64,000 bases of DNA. It comes from Doryteuthis pealeii. Its lineage: Eukaryota > Mollusca > Cephalopoda > Myopsida > Loliginidae. Position 1 is the stretch's first letter; each line of letters starts with the position of its first letter. The notes beneath the pieces are model-generated. The model was not told the origin of the DNA and made no database searches. It saw only the letters and a program-made list of their open reading frames with translations. A program made the translations under genes and the position numbers. Location of the stretch: positions 84,326,229 through 84,390,228 of the forward strand of contig CM042160.1 of the NCBI GenBank assembly GCA_023376005.1, read 5' to 3'. This document shows, in pieces, positions 30,484-44,700 of this stretch.

Positions 30484-31034
30484 AAACAAGGTTTGTTTAG
30501 AATGGCTTTTTGCCGATAATTTTTGGGAGAATAAGTGCTTAATTGGAGTCGTACCTAATTTTGAAAATTAATTAATTAATAATGAATTAGGCGGGAATAC
30601 CTATTAAATGTATGGCTAAACAAAATCGAGAAAAATCAATCTCTGTATGTACATTTCGGCCTATTAGGCCTCATCAGCAGAGCTATAGATCGGAAGACCG
30701 CCCTGTGCGTGATTTGAAATCGGACTGCCAAGCTGACAGGCCGATCCCATAACCCATACACTAAACGAACTTCTTAGATTTTATGATTTGTTTAGAGTAG
30801 GTTAATATTCCTCTTCTAGTGACTTTTATTACACGACGATATGATAAGTTGTAAACAAGGTTTGTTTAGAATGGCTTTTTGCCGATAATTTTTGGGAGAA
30901 TAAGTGCTTAGGCCGAAATGTACATACAGAGATTGATTTTTCTCGATTTTGTTTAGCCATACATTTAATAGGTATTCCCGCCTAATTCATTATTAATTAA
31001 TTAATTTTCAAAATTAGGTACGACTCCAATTAAG

Positions 31035-31074
<40 letters not shown>

Positions 31075-32069
31075 GAAGTTATCCCCCAGATAACATAGAA
31101 ACAATATAATACTCACCGTCACAGTGGGATTCTAACTAACGTCGAGTTAGCAGACCAGAACAACATTCAAGCTGTAACTTAAATACAGTCCTTGCATACC
31201 GCTGGCACATTGTAGACTGAGGGCTGAAGAGTGGGTACAACTGGATGCTGGTTTGAGACGTCGGTATATCTGTCATCTTCGTGAACACTTCCCAATCAAT
31301 TCGGAATTTCCTGAATTGTTGGGGGGTCATCTCAAAGTGACGTTGGGGGAGCTTGGTTGGCGGTGCCTTAGCATAAGCCGTCTGGGTAGAGGTCTCCTTA
31401 GCTTGCTTAAGGATAGACAAGTCTTCTTCCATTGCCGTGATTCCCAACTCTTTAAGCATGACCCGATCCATTATTCTGAGGTTCTCTTTTGTCAGCTTCT
31501 CGCTTGCGAATGTTGTAGCATAGCTCCTGGCTGAGTCGGGACAGATCCTCGCTTTGACAAGATATTCTTCCCAATCTTCAGTTTTAGATCCTGTCTGCAG
31601 CGCCATGTTGAATTTGTCAAGTAGTGAGCTTGTAACAGAGATGAATACTTGACAAATCCAACAATATGTATATTCATTTGTTTCCATTCCAGATCCGATT
31701 TCTTCATTGTTCAACGCAATATTGAAAAAAAGCAGCAGATGTTAAAAGATAACATGAAGAAATTCACCATTTGTAGTGGAAAGAAACTAAAAGACTCCAT
31801 TGGCCTCAGCTTTTGCCAACATGTACAATTTCCAAACGCTTCACACGCTAAGGAGACTCCATATTTTCCATTCACCGGTCCAGTAGTCTATGATCTCCAT
31901 ATAAGAAACGAGGACGTACCGAGAGGATACAAATTATCATTTGATTATAAGGTAAATAAATTATTCTTTATAAAATAGAAGATTCAATATTCAACCAGGT
32001 GATTGTAAAGTAGCCCTCTTTGTTATATATTGCTACTCGACACGACAAACAACACACACACGCATACAC

Positions 32070-32126
<57 letters not shown>

Positions 32127-32345
32127 CCAAAAGTCCAGAGGCGAAATCTTCCTTACGACACAAGAGTTTTATTTAAACAAAACCAAGTCGCAGTTTGAGA
32201 GCTCAATGTGTGCTCTTAATGTTAGAGTCACAGAGCAAATATATGAGTAAAGAAATAACAAAAGACTTAGAGATTTAGCATTATAGTCTAAGCTTCCTGA
32301 AATAGATTATAATGCTAAATCTCTAAGTCTTTTGTTATTTCTTTA

Positions 32346-32402
<57 letters not shown>

Positions 32403-33303
32403 CTGTTAATATCATTATTAGAGGAAAAATAAAGAGTCTACCATGGTTTCAGTCAAATTGAAATGATTTCATCAGGACCCTAACCCACGTTTAACTAAGT
32501 CGAAGTAATTCCTTAGTTAAATTAAAGATATTTTTTCGGATAATAACGGTTGAACGCTACATAAGGAATAACATCGACTTAGTTAAACGTAGTGTAGGGT
32601 CCTGATGAAATCATTTCAATTTGATTGAAACCATGGTAGACCCTTTATTTTTCCTCTAATTATGATATTAGTAGTATTATTATTGCTCTGTGTTTTTGAT
32701 ATATTGAGCACTTTTGGATTATTTACTGATGCCACTGCGACGGATACTATATATGTTTGAAATACGCTAGACTTAGCGCAAGGTGGCGTCGTCAGTTATG
32801 TTATTGGCTAGCTTCATAGGGGGTTTCGGGTCTTTCAACATAATACCCCCCTCAGCCAGCCAGACCCCGTTGGAGCCGATCAAACTCCAACCCGCCACCC
32901 TTGTGCAACGCCAACAAAGAAAAAAAAATTAGACTACGACAACACGATCCCCGAACTCTTTATATCTGAATGGCCACTTCTTCAGCCAATCAATGATCAG
33001 AGTAGTTGATATAAACAGGATCGCGCGATTCAGACATTTTCTTTTAATAAATGCATTGGCATGGCTAGGATGTTACTAAGAAGAAAAACACGTTGGATAT
33101 AGGAGACTGAAAGGAATGTAAGTCGTAACAATTGAGAAGTCTTTTGTTTTTTGTTATTGTTTTTTTTTAAGGGGGGGAGTGATTCCATAAAAGCAATATA
33201 CAAATTACTCCATATTCAATTTGGTTGAAGTTGAATACGGAATTTAAACTATTTTTTTTCGCACTGGTAATGACTAGAAATATATACATGTAGTTAAGGG
33301 GTA

Positions 33304-33344
<41 letters not shown>

Positions 33345-36300
33345 CATTTTGATTCTTCGATGTGTTTAGACTGATAGTCATCGGTAGAGTTTGCACATAC
33401 GCAGAAGCTTTCCGGAGTTCTTAATGCGATCGATCTGCTCAACCCAAAGTTTTAAGAGTATATATAACTCTCCAAACTCTAGCATAGCCACACCTCTTTG
33501 CTTGTGACACCAACGAAATTTTCCTGCGGAAACACCTCCTCGCCCACGCTGATTGTTCTTACTGTTTATGAGCTACACCCACGCATTTCCAGTGCCTACG
33601 TGTCCTGTATTCCGACTGTCATCCGATTGATCAAGGTTACGTCCAATCAGGTCAAGGCAATATTCCGTTTTTATCGCAGGCCAATGTTGACGCCCACTCA
33701 TTTCCTGTGCCTATGCTTTGGCCATGGCATCTGTCTTCCGGCTGTCAATTTGTTGATCAGCCAATATATTACACCATCCCTATTTTAAAAGTCTTATAAT
33801 TTATTTTTGGATCATTGTTTTTACAAAAAATGAATATGAGAAGAATACATATAACATGAAGTTTTATTTTAAATTCTATATGGGCACCAGCATTCGCCAA
33901 GTCGCTTTGGGAATTGCATCAATTTATCTTCTTAGGAACTCTTGTGGAATGGCAGAAATAAATTCTGGTATTCGTGCTTCCAGTTCTTCCAAAGATGTTG
34001 GTTTCGTAGAGTAGACGTGTTCCTTCAAACCCCCCCTCTAAAAAGTCACACGGTGTTAAATTCCAAATTTCGTAGCGTGTCGCTACATGGGCACGCTCTC
34101 TTTGAGTTAAACGTCCACGCATCTTTATAGGTCTTCGAATTTTGAGACAAAATAATCAACCTGAAAAGAAAAACAATAAAGATTTAATGAACATACATTA
34201 AAAAAATCTGAAAAATGTAACTACATATAAAAAAAATTATAAATAGTTCGAAATAGTGTAACTTACTGGGGGGTATGAGTGTAACCTGATATGTAAATTA
34301 GCACAGGCAAAGTTTTTAGCAAAAATATATGTTAGATGAGAATGGAAAGATTTAAGGATGAATAAGCATAGCCACATGGCATTGTTTGATTGGACGTGCG
34401 ATGAGACGTGGCGAACAGAGGAATAAGAGGTGAGAATGTTGAATTGAGTCTGATAGAATGTGCTGAGATCGTAAGACATGGACTCTTGTTCTCGGCAGTT
34501 GCGACTTTGGGGGAAATAAAATTCTCATAAGAAAAAGAAATAGCCTAGTGTTATTACTAAAATCTCTAAATGGCACAAGGCAAGATTTCCGGACTCCAAA
34601 TACCAAGGAATTGTCAGCAAACTCCAGCATCGACTCAGCAACGAAGACTCGAACCTCTCCAAATCGGGTAGCAGTCCAGAAATAAGTAAACAAATATTTC
34701 TACTATCAACACATCATCCCTCTATTCGAAATAAGAGCCCGAACTTAAAAAATGTTGACACGTCATCTCTCCATTCCCGAAAGGGGAATGTAACGCAACA
34801 ATAGGGAGTTACTTTTCATTTACCTTGTAGATATCTCCACACCTGAAATCCTGCTTATAAATGTTGGTTTTATACGTACTGTCTAGTTATCTCATTATTT
34901 TTAAGGTGTTTCTCCCAAATATATGTTTGCTACGGTTGGTTTTAGTGGTGATCCTATAGCGTTACCTTCCTTGAAATTTATATATCGATGGGGGGGGGGT
35001 GAGCATACACTGTATGTAAATACGCTTGCGGAGTGGCTTATTGTCGATATTAGCCAAACAGCGAGGGAGTCTATCCCAATTTAGCTGGCGCTAGACCAAG
35101 GAGATTTTTGGTTGAGATGGAGCGCCCCACATCTACCGTCAGTTCTAAGATGCTTTACCACACAGATTAGATTACCCAAGATGTGCTACTCATGCACTGA
35201 GTTGGCGGAGACCAGTATCGAACCAGGAAACCTTACGATTCCTGTACCGACTGTGCTAAAAAAGTTTCTCAATGTAATTAATTGTTGTGTTTTCATGAAT
35301 TCAGAATCATTTTCTTATTTTGTTACTTTTTATCTCACAATTTTGACAGCTGTAGTTTTCGGCCTTCTTCAGGAGTTGTGTTCTTGGAATTAATTCTTGG
35401 AACTAATTCTTGGAATGAATTGCTAAAAATGAAATAAAGAATTTTAAAATTAATTAGTGGAACAGTACCAGCGAAGAAATTGATTAATTACTAGTTTCCA
35501 AACTAGTCCAGGCAGATTGGCGCCACATAGTCTTCTTGGGTTCATTGTTTAGCTTTGTGTCGTAGTAATGTGTTTGATCTTCTGCAGACTAGAAAATACT
35601 TTCAGATGCACGCCATCACCCGGATATAATAACTTTGATAAATAAAATACAAAATGCTAACTAACGACAAACAAAAAGAAAGAAAAAAAAATAAAAATAA
35701 TAATACCCCCTAACAAACTTAGAATGAATAATCTAATTAAAGTAATTCAATTTAAATATTCTGATTCTGCTTGTTCGTTTGTTGTTAAGTTTTTAAGTGC
35801 CATTCTTTGGCTTTAAAGCAGGAGTGCTTGTCCAGTGGAATTGGACCCTTGATAAAGAGTCCCTCGATAATGAATCCTTTGGTCACTCTAGTGAAGAGTT
35901 CTCGGTTCCTGGTAAAGAGTCCTTCGATTACTCTGGTAATCGTATAAGTCCTTCCAGAGTATTGGTAAAGGTCTGGTAATCCTATGTCCGTCCTCAGTGA
36001 GCGCAATTGTAATTATGACCATTGGGGGGGGGGGTTAAATAGTGTGTCTTCCACGCAGTATGTTTAGTGATTGGCTGCAGGAGTCAATCACGTGACCTTT
36101 GTCAGTCTATAAACCCTGGTGGGGAATTAGAGCACATCCTATATCAAAATATTCTAACATTCGTACGTTACGCTCATCCATATCTCCTCAGCCAAGTGGG
36201 ATATTATCCCAATCTTCCTCTAGACCAAGTGAGATATTCTTCTTTATTGGAAGATGTTTAAGTATTAAAATATACATAGAAATAGCATTAAAATTTTACT

Positions 36301-39300
36301 TAGAAGTGTCCAGCATTTGTAAATTTCAAAAGTAAACAATCAATACACCAGAGATTTTGCCTCACCCCCTCTTCCGAGTTGACGTTGGGCAACCACTTCT
36401 AGTATGTAGTAAAATTGCAAATTATACTTTCTTGCTTAAATAGGTCTTCTTGATTTTTTCGTTATGTTTGTATTCATTTGTCAATGTTTTTGAGAGGGGA
36501 TCTATACAAAAACTCAGGGGGTCTGTAAGTATTCGGGTGTCTATAAGGGGTCAATGGAAACTACTAAGCCTTCTTAGTAATTAGAAGAAATTAATTTCAC
36601 AAGAATCCTGGAGAACATGCTCATGTTGATATATTTTCAAAAGTTTATTCCCAATATTCATGAACTTATCAAAAGTCATCAGCTTCACCCATCACATTAG
36701 GAAATGTGCTTCCTTGGTAAGTTATTAAGTTAGTATTAAATATTTGCACCTCTTTTTTGACATGTTATGCTTACTTTACTGTTTATTTTAGGGTTATTTT
36801 ACAATTAACGGTTTTACATAAGGGTAATTCCATGTTAAACCATCCAGAAAAAAATAAAATTGTCACCCACCCCTTTCAATTTTTCTGATTTTATTTCCAA
36901 GTGTGGACTATGTTAACATTAGACAATCCCCCAAATTTGAGCTTCCAATTCCAAAAATTGGCGGAGTTATGTCGATTTTTAGCTCTCCATAACTTCGCCA
37001 ATTTTTGGAATTGGAAGCAAACTTTATCATAATCCATAGTTGGACAAAATTTCAGAAACATGGAAAGGGTGGGTGTCATGGCCTGGATGATTTAACATGG
37101 AATTACCCATAAACGTTTGTACAAAATTCATTAATTACATAATTGGTTGCAACGAAACAACTACAAGGTGGACTGGGGTTTATAAGGAAGGGGGTCCATG
37201 ATAGGGCAATCAAATTTTTATAGGGGTCTACGGACTTAAGAGTTTGAGAACCCCTGGATTAGATTAAAAAGACTGATGAAACTAAATATGAACACACATA
37301 AAAAGATTACACTTATTCTTGTTTTATTTTAATTGATTTCTATATAAAATTATACATAGAATTGCTTTTAATATATTTGAGAATAAAACACTAATATCAG
37401 AATTCAATAACATCAAATAATAATATATTAAATCTGGTTTTCTTAAAACTAGTATGAAAATTATCTACACTTTATACTATGTGGAGAAAGGTAGACAAAC
37501 AGGATGTTGTAGATATTAATATATTTTCAAAAGTTTAATCCCAATATTCATGAACTTATCAAAAGTTATCATCTTCACCCATCACATTAGGAAATGTGCT
37601 TCCTTGGTAAGTTATTAAGTTAGTATTAAATATTTGCAGCTCTTTTTTGACATGTTATGCTTACTTTACTGTTTATTTTACAGTTATTTTACGATTAACA
37701 GTTTTACATAAACATTTGTGCAGAATTCATTAATTAAATAATTGGTTGCAACAAAACAACTGCAAGGTGGACTGGGGTTTATAAGGTGGGGGTCCATGAT
37801 AGGACAATCAAATTTTTATAGGGGTCTACGGACTTAAAAGTTTAAGAACCCCTGATCTACACTATTAATTCGGACACAATTGGTAAGTCAATAGTATTTC
37901 TTACAGATTAGTCTATTTAAAAACTTACATTCACCATCCATTCATGCTTAAAAAACAGTATATTCGTTTTAAATTATTTCTTGTTTTCTCTGATAAAACT
38001 TAATCGATTTTTTCTTTTTCATTCTTGAAGTATCGAAATCTTTCTTTCAACATGGACACCCCTGGATCGAAGGTTCGCAGACGGGTCCTCCTGACTTTCC
38101 AATCAGTTAACAAGACCGTTAAAATGGGCGTTTATGTTCCTTGGCGAAATATGAAATTTGAAGGTAGGATTAATCAGGAAAATGAAACATGTCAAAATAA
38201 GCGTGACATGTAACATTACACTTAGGCTAGACAGTCAGTCAGAGAGCCCCCCCCCCTCCAGATCAATCGGCTGGTCACGTCAAGTCTTAGTAAGTACCAA
38301 GTACCAGTAGTTTGATCTTCTCTCATGATGAGGGAAGTATAATATTGAAAGACCCGAAACTCCACAGTGACCAAAGCGTTTTTGACATCACTGACAACGC
38401 CCTCCAAAATATAGTATGGAGCATATATCTAAACGTTATTTTTTCCTTCAATCTCCTATTCTATACATGTACCGAGCAAGTCTCTGCTTGGCTGTTGCCT
38501 ATCCCTAGGCCAATATATAAGAACTATTGAATTATTCGTAAAGTAAACTGAGCGAATCTTGAAAGGAGGCGGCGTAATTACGTAATTAATTCAGGGTTAC
38601 AGGTTGAACAGATATAATGTTGCAAAGTTCGATATATGTATGGATACTGGAGTAACATCACTAATGACCTATTTTAGTGCATTTCGGCGATATTTAACAA
38701 GACAGTACCAAAGTGGAATAGTGCATGTTATTTACTACACAGCCACCAGGATTTCACCCTTAAGCATCACCGGTCGTCACTCAATGCCAATAGGTGGCGC
38801 CATTGGGGGGGGGGGTCTTATCCCTCTGTAGTGGTGCAGTTGGTGTAATATAAAACCCCAGCCGACAGGGCTGATTTATCTGTTATCTTTGTATGAACGT
38901 TAAACAAACGTTGTATGAATCTCGTACGAACCTTAAAGCAAACCTTAGAAAAAAAGAAAGAACATTCTTTTACTTTTCCCTCATAGAAGACATAGAAGAA
39001 AAGTTCGTACCTGTTGGCTGGCACTGTAGAATACGCCGACTGCACTCCACTAACCTCTAACACAAGTAGGATATGACCTAAAGTAAATTATGAGTGTTAT
39101 CATCTATGGGTTAAATAAAAGAAAATGAGTTCCAAAAAATGTGTTAAAAAATTGAGTTTTAAAAAAATCAGTATTATCTGCGTTATTCGGACTATTGTCC
39201 CCATTTTCATTGTTATTTGTACAACGTTTCGGCCGATATACCCTCCGGCCTTCTTCAGGTATTTCTTATCGGACTCGGGAACCTTCTCGGACCCGGGAAC

Positions 39301-41307
39301 CTTCTCGGACTCGGGAACCTTCATTTCCGACAAGAAATACCTAAAGAAGGCCGGAGGGTATATCGGCCGAAACGTTGTACAAATAACAATGAAGATGAGG
39401 ACAATAGTCGGAATAACGCAGATAATACTAATCTTCAAGCCTCATCTCAAACATTCAGAGAAATAAAAAAAATTCAGTACTCATCAAGAATGTATAAAAC
39501 AAAACGTCATCGGCATAAAATACACCAATAAGGGTTGACATGCCGTAAAATCCAACCAACCAACCAACAAACAAACCAGTTTTACTTTAAAATTTGACCT
39601 TGTATCGTGTTAAAATTTAACCTTGTGTCGCATCCTGTCCGTGACGGAGAGGTTGGGTAGATGCACATCCTTAATTCCTAATACTGTAAAATGACTCAAT
39701 GTGTTGACATGCCGTAAAAGCCCAACCGACCAACATTACAGAATTATATTGTAATTCTATTTTTTTTTTCTTTTGAAGGAATTATGGGTTTGACCTAAAG
39801 TGAATTTTTAAGCTGAGTGTTAGTACCTGTTATCATCTATGGGTTAAATGAAATAAAATGATATTTCTCTGAATGTTTGAGATGAGACTTGAAGATTAAT
39901 ATTATCTGCGTTATTCGGACTATTGTCCCCATCTTCATTGTTATTTGTACAACGTTGTACAAATAACAATGAAGATGGGGACAATAGTCCGAATAACGGA
40001 GATAATACTAAAATAAAATGAGTTCCAAAAAATGTGTTAAAAAAATTGAGTTTAAAAAAATTCAGTACTCATCAAGAATGTATAAAACAAAACGCCATCG
40101 GCATAAAATACACCAATAAGGGTTGACATGCCGTAAAATCCAACCAACCAACATTAAAGAATTATATTGTAATTCTATTTTTTTTCTTTTAAAGGAATTA
40201 TGGGTGTGGACGGTGGTTATCTAATGATCAATGGTAATTTGTCACTGAACAGCAAGATTTATTCATTGAAGTCAAATTGTTTCATCGACTTTAGAAGGGA
40301 CGGATTTCAAATATCACCGAATGTAATGCTGAAGTCACCGGACCAGTGGATGCAATATAGAGGGAATTTTGATTACGTCCCCCATAATAAATTTGAAGCA
40401 GAAATGAGCACAAAAGGTTTCAGTGCAGAGGATTTTACGTTGAAAGGTAGGAACTATTACAGCCTGTGTAACTTTCGGTCTTTTTTAAGCCTAGAATGGT
40501 GTAATGGTTACTAGAGCTAGACCATTGCTAGTAAGTTCAGTTCTCACCTAGGACCCCCATGAAGTTGGCCTTGTGCCGAACTAATCTAATTGTAGTAGAT
40601 AACAAAATATCTTAAACAACTGCACAAAAATGTGAATATTGTTGTGACATAATGAATGGGCATAGCCTTTCATTTTTGTAATGAAGTGTAGGATTCTTGT
40701 TACATAATGAATGGGCATTGCCTATCATTTTTGTAATGAAGTGTAGGATTTTTAACACGTAATGAATAGGTATAGCCTATCTTTTTTATAACAAAGTGTA
40801 GGATTCTTGTTACATAATGAATAGGCATAGCCTATCATTTTTGTAATGAAGTGTAGGATTTTTAACACGTAATGAATAGGTATAGCCTATCTTTTTTATA
40901 ATAAAGTGTAGGATTCTTGTTACATAATGAATGGGCATAGCCTATCATTTTTGTAATGAATGGTAGGATTCTTGTTACATAATGCATAGGCATTTCCTAT
41001 CATTTTTGTAATGAAGTGTAGTTAGATTTAAATTTAACGACAATGCAAAAGTTCAAAGAGATTCATTAACAGTTTTTGAACGCAGGTTCATCCGGAGCAA
41101 GTCCCTGGTTGTCTTATGGAATCACGTTGTCGAATGAGCCAGAAAAAATAAGATTTAGAATTATATCAGACTCGAGGCTGACGGCCATTAAGGCCAGTGA
41201 ACTTTCTTTGTTTTTGTAGTAGTTTATGGTGCATCAGATTATTAATTAGTTTATAATAGGAAGTTACTTTAAATAGTTTATAATAGGAAGTTACTTTTCA
41301 ATCACCT

Positions 41308-41384
<77 letters not shown>

Positions 41385-41533
41385 TATTTGTGGAAAAAAG
41401 TGACTTACCGGTGAAAATTTTTATAAATCGAAATATTGTTCAATATTAGCTATGAATATGAGATAAAACCTTTTCACTTTAATAGCATATTGTGTTGTTT
41501 TCATATCCTTTTATCCATCTATCTATCTATCTA

Positions 41534-41585
<52 letters not shown>

Positions 41586-41669
41586 GATTACATATAATAA
41601 TATATATATATTATATAATATATTATTACATACTTAACAATGCTTTAAGCAAATTACCAATTGCTTATG

Positions 41670-41705
<36 letters not shown>

Positions 41706-44700
41706 AAGTTAGGGTAGCGTGAACATTCAATCAATGGTGCTTGGTTACTGACATTTTCTCACCTCTTTGATTATTCAAATTGAGCACTATGAATATAGCG
41801 CCCATGTCATGAGAGACAGGCATATAATCTCCATTATAGTAAGATGTTTCTTTTTCATTGTGAGTACTTTCAATGCATTTTCAGTTGTTTAATGATAATA
41901 AGTTAAACATCTTTGATTTTTGTTCTCTTTTCGCTTCATTGGCGAACAGTATCAGGTAACATTAAACCAAAAGACATTTCGGCAATATCTTTGATGCGAG
42001 TTGGAAAGAAGGAATACATGATAAATGCCCGGCTCGGAGGAGGCGCAATGAAAAACTCGGCCTTTAAATACATCCCTTATTTAAAGATCTCAGTGCCAAA
42101 TAAGGAAATCCTGGAAGTGACCTCAGAGGTCAATTACGATCCAAACAAAAAATTCACTTTCGATTTCAAACTGGACAAGCTTTTTTCAAGGCCAATCACA
42201 ACAAACGGTAAGTGAGATTTGCTTTAATTTTTTGATTTCAAAATGTTACGATTCTAGTCGCCATTTTAGTCGTTTAGCTCTCCTATTGATAAATCTAATG
42301 GTTGAAAAGGGTGTAGTTTCAGTAGCAGAAAGTCTAGTATTCCTTGAAATCCTTGAAATCCTAGGTAAAACACGGGTGTGGCTGCTTGTAGCAGAGAATT
42401 CAGTTGTATTTCTTGAAATCTTATGTAGAACATGAGTGTGTCTCTTTGTAGCAGAGAATCCAGTTGTGTTCCTTGTGCCACATTTTTGTATATAAATCTC
42501 TATGAAATAAATACCATAAGTGTAGCGAGATCGAACGGCAACACTCAAAAAGCTGTGATGAGCAAACAACGGCCCATCGATCGAAGAGACAGCGAGTGGC
42601 ATGTTGTACGTGTGGGCTGAAGCAGAAATGTGACGAGTCTAGTGGTGAAATCGTGAGTGTCCTTGAGGCCGCAATTTGTAGTGGAAAGTCTCGTAGCTGG
42701 CGAGACGAGAGTTGTGACGTGTCTCGACCAGATCGAGTATAAAAGGAGACGGTTGGATGGTGGCGAGGAGGAAAACACGACGGACTCAGTTTCTCAAAAT
42801 TCGTCTCAAGTGTTACGGTGTCTTTGGTAGAATCATAATTACGTTTTGTTTGCTAGAAGCTATTTCGGCATATCGGTCCGCTGAACTCCGGGATTAGTCT
42901 AATATCGAAGGCCTTGTCCGTCATTATGGAAAATAATGAAACAAGCTAGAATAAGATATTCCAACAGCACTCCTTAGTTGTGATTAATCCAAATTATCAT
43001 TCTTTTTATTTTTTATTTTTATTTATTTTTATTTTTAGTGTACGCAGTTCACAATGAAGGTAAAGGTAAACATACTGTTCGGGTTCTGTTCAAGGCACCA
43101 CGAGGGAATTTCAGAATTATTGGTGACTTTAGTAAGAAGAAATCCGTACGAAGTAGCCGGATTATCGGGAGTTACTCGTTTGGTCCAAAATATTCTGACC
43201 GGCTAACATTCTCAAGCAAAATTCGCGATCTCAGCATGAAGAATTCAGCCCGCTATTTGGGTATTGTGTAAGTATTACAAGAGAATTGGTATTATTCCAG
43301 AGATTCCTCTCTTCTTTCCATCTTCTTTTGCTTTTTCTTTTTTTTTCTCTCATTTTTTTTCTCTTTTCTTCTAATTGGACACATGGCATAGTGGATATAG
43401 GCGTTGATTTAATACATTTCTTGTTAAGCCCCCAAATGTCATCCCTGGCCAGCCGAAAAGGACTTAAAGTAAGCAAGTCCTGAGCCATGGAATCCTTTGG
43501 TAAGTGAATAAGTCCTATCCAGTGTATTGTTAAAGGTCCAGTGATTTAATCCCATGTCCGTCGTCCACGAAGGTCGCAGTAGTTATGAGTAGGTATCGCC
43601 AGTACTGCCGGTATAAGTATTGTATCAGCAGCAGAGTACTGCCAGTGATTGGCCAAGAGGTTGATCACATGGTCCTCGGCGAGTCTATAAATAGAAGTGG
43701 GTTTTTAACACACGTCTTATATAACAAAAATCTCAATATTTCTAAGTGATAGTTATCTCTAGGCTGCGGGTTCAGTCCTGATCGAGGGCGACAGTTACAT
43801 AGAATAATTAACACATTTAACACTTGTATCAGGTTATTGTTAGAGGAATGAGAACTGTCTACTCTTGTGAATTGAATAACGGGTTAGATTTGAAGTTCCT
43901 TGATGGCCCTCGATTGATTACGACAAGAAAGTTCCCGAGTTCCAAGAGAAGGTTCCCAAGTTAGATAAGGGGTTCCCGAGTTCGAGAAGGTTCCCAAGTC
44001 CGACAAGAAATACCCGAAGAAGGCTGGTGGGGGGTACATCGACCGAAACGTTGTGGAGATAACAATAAAGATGAGGACAATAGTCCGAAAAATCCAAATA
44101 ATACATTTTTTTTCATATTGTTTCTTTTTGTATCATTTACTTTCAGGATATAATTTCTTGCATTTCTATGGTCCCATAAAATGTTTCTTGGCTATTTTTG
44201 AAGACTAAGTGGCAACAAGTCTTTTTAAATTTACAGATCCAGAGTAATGGTGTAGTCATGCTATAGTGTTGGCTGTCAATTCGTGCACGGATAAGACCAA
44301 TTCCTGTTCTTTCTTTCTTTCTTTTTTTTTTTGCAAGCACCCGATAGCTTGCAAGCACGAAGCTGACTCTTCAGTCCACTGAGACTCCTGAAGGATATAC
44401 TAGATAGTAAACATACTTGAATGCCAGTAGCATTTGACATTGTATCCTTTTGTTTTCTCAGATGACTCACCAGGCCAGTCCTGGAGAGACATACTCTTCC
44501 ACATAAACTACATGTTGGAATTTCTACACTTTGGATGTTGCTAGACTGAAATCATCCTTTCTAATAGCCCGCTTCAAATGTTTAAGTCGTTTGGACTCAA
44601 ATTATTTCACAGACCAGTATACTATACTATACTATATAGACATACTATAGTGATGATATGGCTACAGCTTGGAAGAATTCAGATTTTATCTTATCAGAGA

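Larger units (their letters stand above)
32420..32660. repeat. Inverted pair of hammerhead-bearing units
   Basis: GAGGAAAAATAAAGAGTCTA ... GTTTAACTAAGTCG on the left is mirrored by CGACTTAGTTAAACGTAGTG ... CCCTTTATTTTTCCTC on the right; arms about 95 bp. Each arm encodes a hammerhead motif pointing outwards. TTGAGCACTTTTGG follows at 32704. Confidence 0.88.

Noticed and set aside
38070..38090. KVRRR in exon l as the lipoprotein cleavage site
   Set aside because: No arginine at P4 for a furin consensus; left as a basic patch only.
43286..43483. F/L/S-rich frame that could look like membrane segments
   Set aside because: It reads a T/C-rich intron tract after exon p; no support.
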